Assembly: GCA_023427865.1 (NCBI GenBank)
Contig: JAEYZV010000321.1
Span: 1 to 9,362 of the forward strand
Length of the DNA: 9,362 nucleotides
From: Acidobacteriota bacterium
GTDB taxonomy: Bacteria > Acidobacteriota > Vicinamibacteria > Vicinamibacterales > Vicinamibacteraceae
Reading direction: 5' to 3'
The notes beneath the pieces were generated by a model. It was not told where the DNA came from and ran no database searches. It was given only the letters and a program-made list of their open reading frames with translations. Made by a program: the position numbers and the translations under genes. Shown here one piece after another: positions 6,651 through 9,362 of this stretch (within the stretch, counting starts at the first letter, position 1; each line of letters opens with the position of its first letter).

Positions 6651-8459
6651 TCAGCGGCGGAACGTCTGCCGGGCCACCACGCCGCGCCCCTCCGCAACGG
6701 TATAGGTGGCGCCAGCCGCGAGCGCGCCGAGCCGCTCCGCGGGCCGTCCCGGCCATTCCACGACGATGTCGTCGAGGGCGGCCGCCGTGCCGAGGCCGAA
6801 GCTCAACACGAGCTCCGATTGCGACAGGTAGCTCGACCCGGTCCGCACCATCCGGCTCACGCGCTGGCCGTTGACGACGCCCGTGACCCGGGCGCCGACG
6901 GCATCGCGGTTGGCGCGCGTGCCCTGCAGGCGGAGCCGGACGACACCGCCGTGCGGCGACGTGTCGTTGCGGAACAGCTGCGCCTCACCGCCGTTGGACG
7001 TCACCACCACATCGGGATCGCCATCGGCGTCCACGTCGGCAAACGCCGCGCCCCGACCGATGCGCGGGGCCGCGAAGGCGCGGCCGGCGGATGCGGCGAC
7101 GTCCTCGAAGCGTCCTTTGCGGTTGAGGAAGAGGTGCGTGGGCGAAGCGGCGGCGGTGGACCGCGCCAGCGCCGGATCGAGGAGGCCGGCCACCACGAGC
7201 AGGTCCTGCCAGCCGTCGAGATCGACATCGAAGAAGAAGCATCCCCACCCGAGCGTCTGCCGTGTGGCGCGGCCGATCTCGTTGCCAGGCGCCGTGTCCA
7301 CGTAGACGCCAGGCTCCTGCGGCACGAACAGCCCGAGCATCTCCCCGGAGAAGTTGGTCACGACCACCGACGCGCGGCCCGAGTTGTCCACGTCGGCGGC
7401 ATCGACGCCCATGCCGGCGCGCGCGCGACCGTCGACGCTGAACGCGACGCCGCTCTGCAGCCCCAGTTCCGTGAACGTGCCGTTCCTGTTGTTGCGGTAG
7501 AGGCGATTCGGGACCGTGTCGTTGGCGATGAACAGGTCGGGCCAGCCGTCGCCATCGTGGTCGAGCACGGTGGCGCCGAGTGCCTTGCCCGTGACGTCGA
7601 AGAGGCCGGCACGTGCGGTGATGTCCTCGAAGCGGCCGTCTCCGAGGTTCCGGAACAACCACGACGTGCTGCCGCGGTAGGCCTGCGGCGTGCAGTAAGT
7701 CTTCTGCTTGCCGTCGGCGCTGCAGTAGAGGTCGGTCTGCGGCGACCACTGCACGTAGTTGCAGACGAACAGGTCCACGAGCCCGTCGCGGTCGACGTCG
7801 ATCCAGACGGCGCACGTGCTGAACCCCTGCTTGTCGGCGATCCCGGCGCGCGCGGTCACGTCCACGAAGCGGGCGCCCCTGTCGTTGCGGAACAGGTGGA
7901 CCCCGCCGACCGAGGTGATGACGATGTCGGTCCAGCCGTCGTTGTCCATGTCGGCGGCAGCCACGCCCATGCCGTAGCGGAGGCTCTCGGCCGCCGGCGT
8001 TCGGCCATCGGCCTTCGCTGCTGCACGGACGGTTCGGCGTTCGGCGCCGGGCGTTCGGACGGTCGGCAGCAAGCCCGTCGCGCGCGACACGTCGGTGAAG
8101 CGACCCGTGCCGTCGTTGTGGTACAGCGACGCGTACCTGTTGCCGCCGCCACCGGGGAACAGGCCGTTCACCAACAGCAGATCCTGGTGGCCGTCGTTGT
8201 CGTAGTCGACGAACGCCGCACCGGCTCCCATCGTCTCGGGCAGGAGTTTGCGGCCGGCCGCGCCGTTGTCGTGGCGGAAGCTGATGCCGGCCTCACGGGT
8301 GACGTCGGTCAGCGCGACCCGAGGCGACTGCGCGCCAGGCACGAGCCCCGCCAGGAGCCACAACGTGACCGTGACGGCTCGGAGATGGACACCTCGGCGA
8401 CGCCTCCCTGCCGCCCCGCTCGGCGCGCTCGGGGAACCCGCCCTGTCGGGCACGCTCAT
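6651..8459 (-). CDS. exported FG-GAP/VCBS repeat protein with ASPIC/UnbV C-terminal domain (CRTAC1-like)
   Basis: A 602-residue protein predicted to form an extracellular or periplasmic calcium-binding beta-propeller. A basic n-region (RRRR, 19-22) and the hydrophobic run AVTVTLWLLAGLV (28-40) form a Sec-type signal peptide. Seven DxDxDG-like calcium loops mark the blades: DYDNDG 85, DMDNDG 170, DVDRDG 221, DHDGDG 300, DVDNSG 356, DVDLDG 411 and DVDADG 475; the fifth is degenerate (Ser for Asp). The repeats carry LFRNDG-type strands and F-x-DVT-x-x-AG linkers. Residues 232-262 hold the cysteine-containing segment CNYVQW...YCTPQAYRG characteristic of this family. The ASPIC/UnbV domain is about 517-585 (VGARV ... 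VVEWPGRP). Residues 131-159 form an unusual Arg/Ala-rich insertion encoded by repetitive DNA. The ATG at 8459 overlaps the response-regulator stop (ATGA), implying coupled translation. Its ligand and process are unknown; such proteins are often annotated only as integrin-alpha-like. Confidence 0.92.
   Translation of the reverse strand: MSVPDRAGSPSAPSGAAGRRRRGVHLRAVTVTLWLLAGLVPGAQSPRVALTDVTREAGISFRHDNGAAGRKLLPETMGAGAAFVDYDNDGHQDLLLVNGLFPGGGGNRYASLYHNDGTGRFTDVSRATGLLPTVRTPGAERRTVRAAAKADGRTPAAESLRYGMGVAAADMDNDGWTDIVITSVGGVHLFRNDRGARFVDVTARAGIADKQGFSTCAVWIDVDRDGLVDLFVCNYVQWSPQTDLYCSADGKQKTYCTPQAYRGSTSWLFRNLGDGRFEDITARAGLFDVTGKALGATVLDHDGDGWPDLFIANDTVPNRLYRNNRNGTFTELGLQSGVAFSVDGRARAGMGVDAADVDNSGRASVVVTNFSGEMLGLFVPQEPGVYVDTAPGNEIGRATRQTLGWGCFFFDVDLDGWQDLLVVAGLLDPALARSTAAASPTHLFLNRKGRFEDVAASAGRAFAAPRIGRGAAFADVDADGDPDVVVTSNGGEAQLFRNDTSPHGGVVRLRLQGTRANRDAVGARVTGVVNGQRVSRMVRTGSSYLSQSELVLSFGLGTAAALDDIVVEWPGRPAERLGALAAGATYTVAEGRGVVARQTFRR
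7992..8073 (-). repeat. GC-rich short-repeat tract inside the FG-GAP gene
   Basis: On the minus strand CCGAACGCC occurs three times and ACCGTCCG twice within about 80 bp. The tract encodes roughly residues 131-159 of the FG-GAP protein, between the first two blades. The reading frame is kept. It looks like slippage or insertion of a low-complexity element rather than a conserved part of the fold. Confidence 0.55.
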
Positions 8460-9106
8460 TCCGGCAGGACCAGGCCTTTCCGGACGGCATAGAGCACGAG
8501 CTCGGCGGCCTTGTGGACGCCGAGCGTGCTCATCAGGTTGGCGCGGTGCACGGCAACGGTGTTGACCGAGAGGTTCAGCAGGCTCGCGATCTCCTTGTTG
8601 GACTTGCCGTGCGCGATGAGCTGCAGCACCTGCTTCTCGCGCTGTGTCAGCTGGTCGAAGACGTCGGGCGCGTCCGGGTTGTCCTGCTTGTCACGCAGCG
8701 CCTTGATGAGCACGCCCGAGAGTTCCGGGCTCAGGTATTGCTGCCCCGCCGCGACGGCGCGTACGGCGCGGGTGAGGTCCGTCTCCAGGGCGCTCTTGAG
8801 GATGTAGCCCGAGACGCCGGCATCGAGCGCGCTCCGCACGTACTGCGCGTCGGAGTACATGCTGAGGACGAGGATCTTCGTCGCGGGGCGCTCTCGCAGG
8901 ATCTCGCGAGCCGCGTGGATGCCGTTGGCGTCGGGCATCGACATGTCCATCAGCACGACGTCCGGCCGCGTCTGCCTGGCGAGCGCCACGCCGTCCTGCG
9001 CAGTCCCCGCCTCGCCGACTACCGACAGACCCGGTTCCTCCTCGATGATGCGGCGGAAGCCCTGGCGCACCAGGGCGTGATCGTCGACGAGGATGACGCG
9101 TATCAA
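8456..9106 (-). CDS. NarL/FixJ-family response regulator
   Basis: Two-component response regulator, 216 residues, acting as a DNA-binding transcription factor after phosphorylation. The receiver domain (about 1-118) has the acidic pair D8-D9, phospho-acceptor D54 in VVLMDMSMPD, S82 in LVLSMYS and K104 in GYILKSA. The LuxR-type helix-turn-helix (about 152-209) has LTQREKQVLQLIAHGKSNKEIA and LNLSVNTVAVHRANLMSTLGV. The frame stays open to a TTG at 9226, but that region is the AATTGCAG repeat and would add 40 unrelated residues. I place the start at TTG 9106, which gives the family-typical beginning M-IRVILVDDHALVRQGF; the upstream CGGGG is a poor ribosome site. It follows the histidine kinase by 112 nt, so the two probably form a cognate pair, and it overlaps the FG-GAP gene by 4 nt. 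Targets are unknown. Confidence 0.93.
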   Translation of the reverse strand: MIRVILVDDHALVRQGFRRIIEEEPGLSVVGEAGTAQDGVALARQTRPDVVLMDMSMPDANGIHAAREILRERPATKILVLSMYSDAQYVRSALDAGVSGYILKSALETDLTRAVRAVAAGQQYLSPELSGVLIKALRDKQDNPDAPDVFDQLTQREKQVLQLIAHGKSNKEIASLLNLSVNTVAVHRANLMSTLGVHKAAELVLYAVRKGLVLPE

Positions 9107-9120
9107 CGGAGACCCCGGAG

Positions 9121-9152
9121 AATTGCAGAATTGCAGAATTGCAGAATTGCAC
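9121..9152. repeat. tandem octamer array, four units of AATTGCAG
   Basis: The plus strand reads AATTGCAG three times and then AATTGCAC, with no spacing. It sits just before the response-regulator start. Together with 9196-9228 it forms an imperfect inverted repeat. Its AT-rich character contrasts sharply with the surrounding high-GC DNA. Confidence 0.9.
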
Positions 9153-9195
9153 GGGCCGGATCGCTGGTTCGAACGCTTTGGGTGCTCATGACATC

Positions 9196-9228
9196 CTGGA
9201 ATTCTGAAATTCCTGCAATTATGCAATT
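9196..9228. repeat. inverted partner of the octamer array
   Basis: Read on the minus strand from 9228, the units are AATTGCAT, AATTGCAG, GAATTTCAG and AATTCCAG. They match the four units at 9121-9152 in opposite orientation at 28 of 32 positions with one bulged base, leaving a 43-nt loop (9153-9195). The mRNA could fold into a long hairpin between the kinase and regulator genes. The TAA stop of the kinase (9221-9219) lies inside this arm. Confidence 0.8.
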
Positions 9229-9362
9229 TCCTCCGCCGCCACCGGTACCTGCACGCTCACGCGCGTGCCCCCGAGCGGCCCGGCCCCGATGGCGAAGGTG
9301 CCGCCCATGAGCGCAGCCCGCTCCCGCATGCTCGTGAGCCCGAGGCCCGGCGACGCCGCGGC
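9219..9362 (-). CDS. sensor histidine kinase, C-terminal fragment (cut by window edge)
   Basis: The last 47 codons and TAA stop of a gene whose 5' part lies beyond the right edge. The sequence contains GLGLTSMRERAALMGG, the glycine-rich ATP-lid region of the HATPase_c domain as found in NarX/DegS-type (HPK7) kinases, followed by GGTRVSVQVPV, the usual closing beta-strand. Kinases of this type phosphorylate NarL/FixJ regulators, and one follows directly at 8456-9106, so the two are very probably partners. The final residues EEIA and the stop codon fall in or beside the repeat arm at 9196-9228, so the original C-terminus may have been altered by the repeat. Sensor domain and signal cannot be judged here. 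Confidence 0.88.
   Translation of the reverse strand, partial: AAASPGLGLTSMRERAALMGGTFAIGAGPLGGTRVSVQVPVAAEEIA

Noticed and set aside
3687..8492. A 1601-codon open frame on the plus strand.
   Set aside because: It lies antisense to uvrA, the FG-GAP gene and the gap between lpxC and uvrA. Its translation is low-complexity and rich in Arg, His, Val and Asp without any domain, as expected from high-GC third positions of genes on the other strand.
9121..9152. CRISPR array.
   Set aside because: The units are 8 bp, contiguous and without spacers, and no cas gene is present.
9107..9226. A 40-residue N-terminal extension of the response regulator from TTG 9226.
   Set aside because: It is encoded by the octamer repeats and overlaps the kinase end; receiver domains begin within a few residues of the IRVILVDD strand.

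Overview
The window reads as a high-GC, Gram-negative chromosome with all seven recognisable genes on the minus strand, so transcription runs from high to low coordinates. LpxC (lipid A synthesis) implies an outer membrane. The FecR-type anti-sigma protein with an N-terminal DDYLWDRSG motif, the adjacent ECF sigma factor and the FG-GAP/ASPIC-UnbV protein together suggest Acidobacteriota, probably a Vicinamibacteria-like lineage. That assignment is inference from protein flavour, not from a database search.

In order of transcription: (1) 9219-9362 is the C-terminal end of a sensor histidine kinase cut by the window edge. (2) 8456-9106 is its probable partner, a NarL/FixJ response regulator. 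The 112-nt gap between them holds a striking inverted array of 8-bp AATTGCAG-like units. (3) 6651-8459 is a large exported FG-GAP/ASPIC-UnbV protein whose start overlaps the regulator stop by 4 nt (ATGA). (4) 3732-6599 is uvrA, a complete excision-repair ATPase. (5) 2640-3536 is lpxC, closed by a near-perfect intrinsic terminator at 2570-2600.

(6)-(8) After that terminator comes a self-contained signalling unit: an ECF sigma factor (1816-2520), a FecR-domain membrane anti-sigma protein (776-1819, again with an ATGA overlap) and a small secreted protein of unknown function (44-703).

The most interesting signal lies in this last unit. The same bipartite element, GTTAAC then 16 or 17 nt then CGTCCTC, occurs once in front of the sigma gene (2533-2562) and once in front of the secreted-protein gene (733-761). 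Its shape matches ECF-type promoters (AAC in the -35, CGTC in the -10). The simplest model is an ECF factor that activates its own operon and, separately, a dedicated secreted effector, with the FecR protein holding the sigma factor at the membrane until an envelope signal arrives. The motif also bears on the start codon of the sigma gene.

There is no RNA gene, CRISPR array, insertion sequence or transposase. No gene-free stretch exceeds 195 nt.
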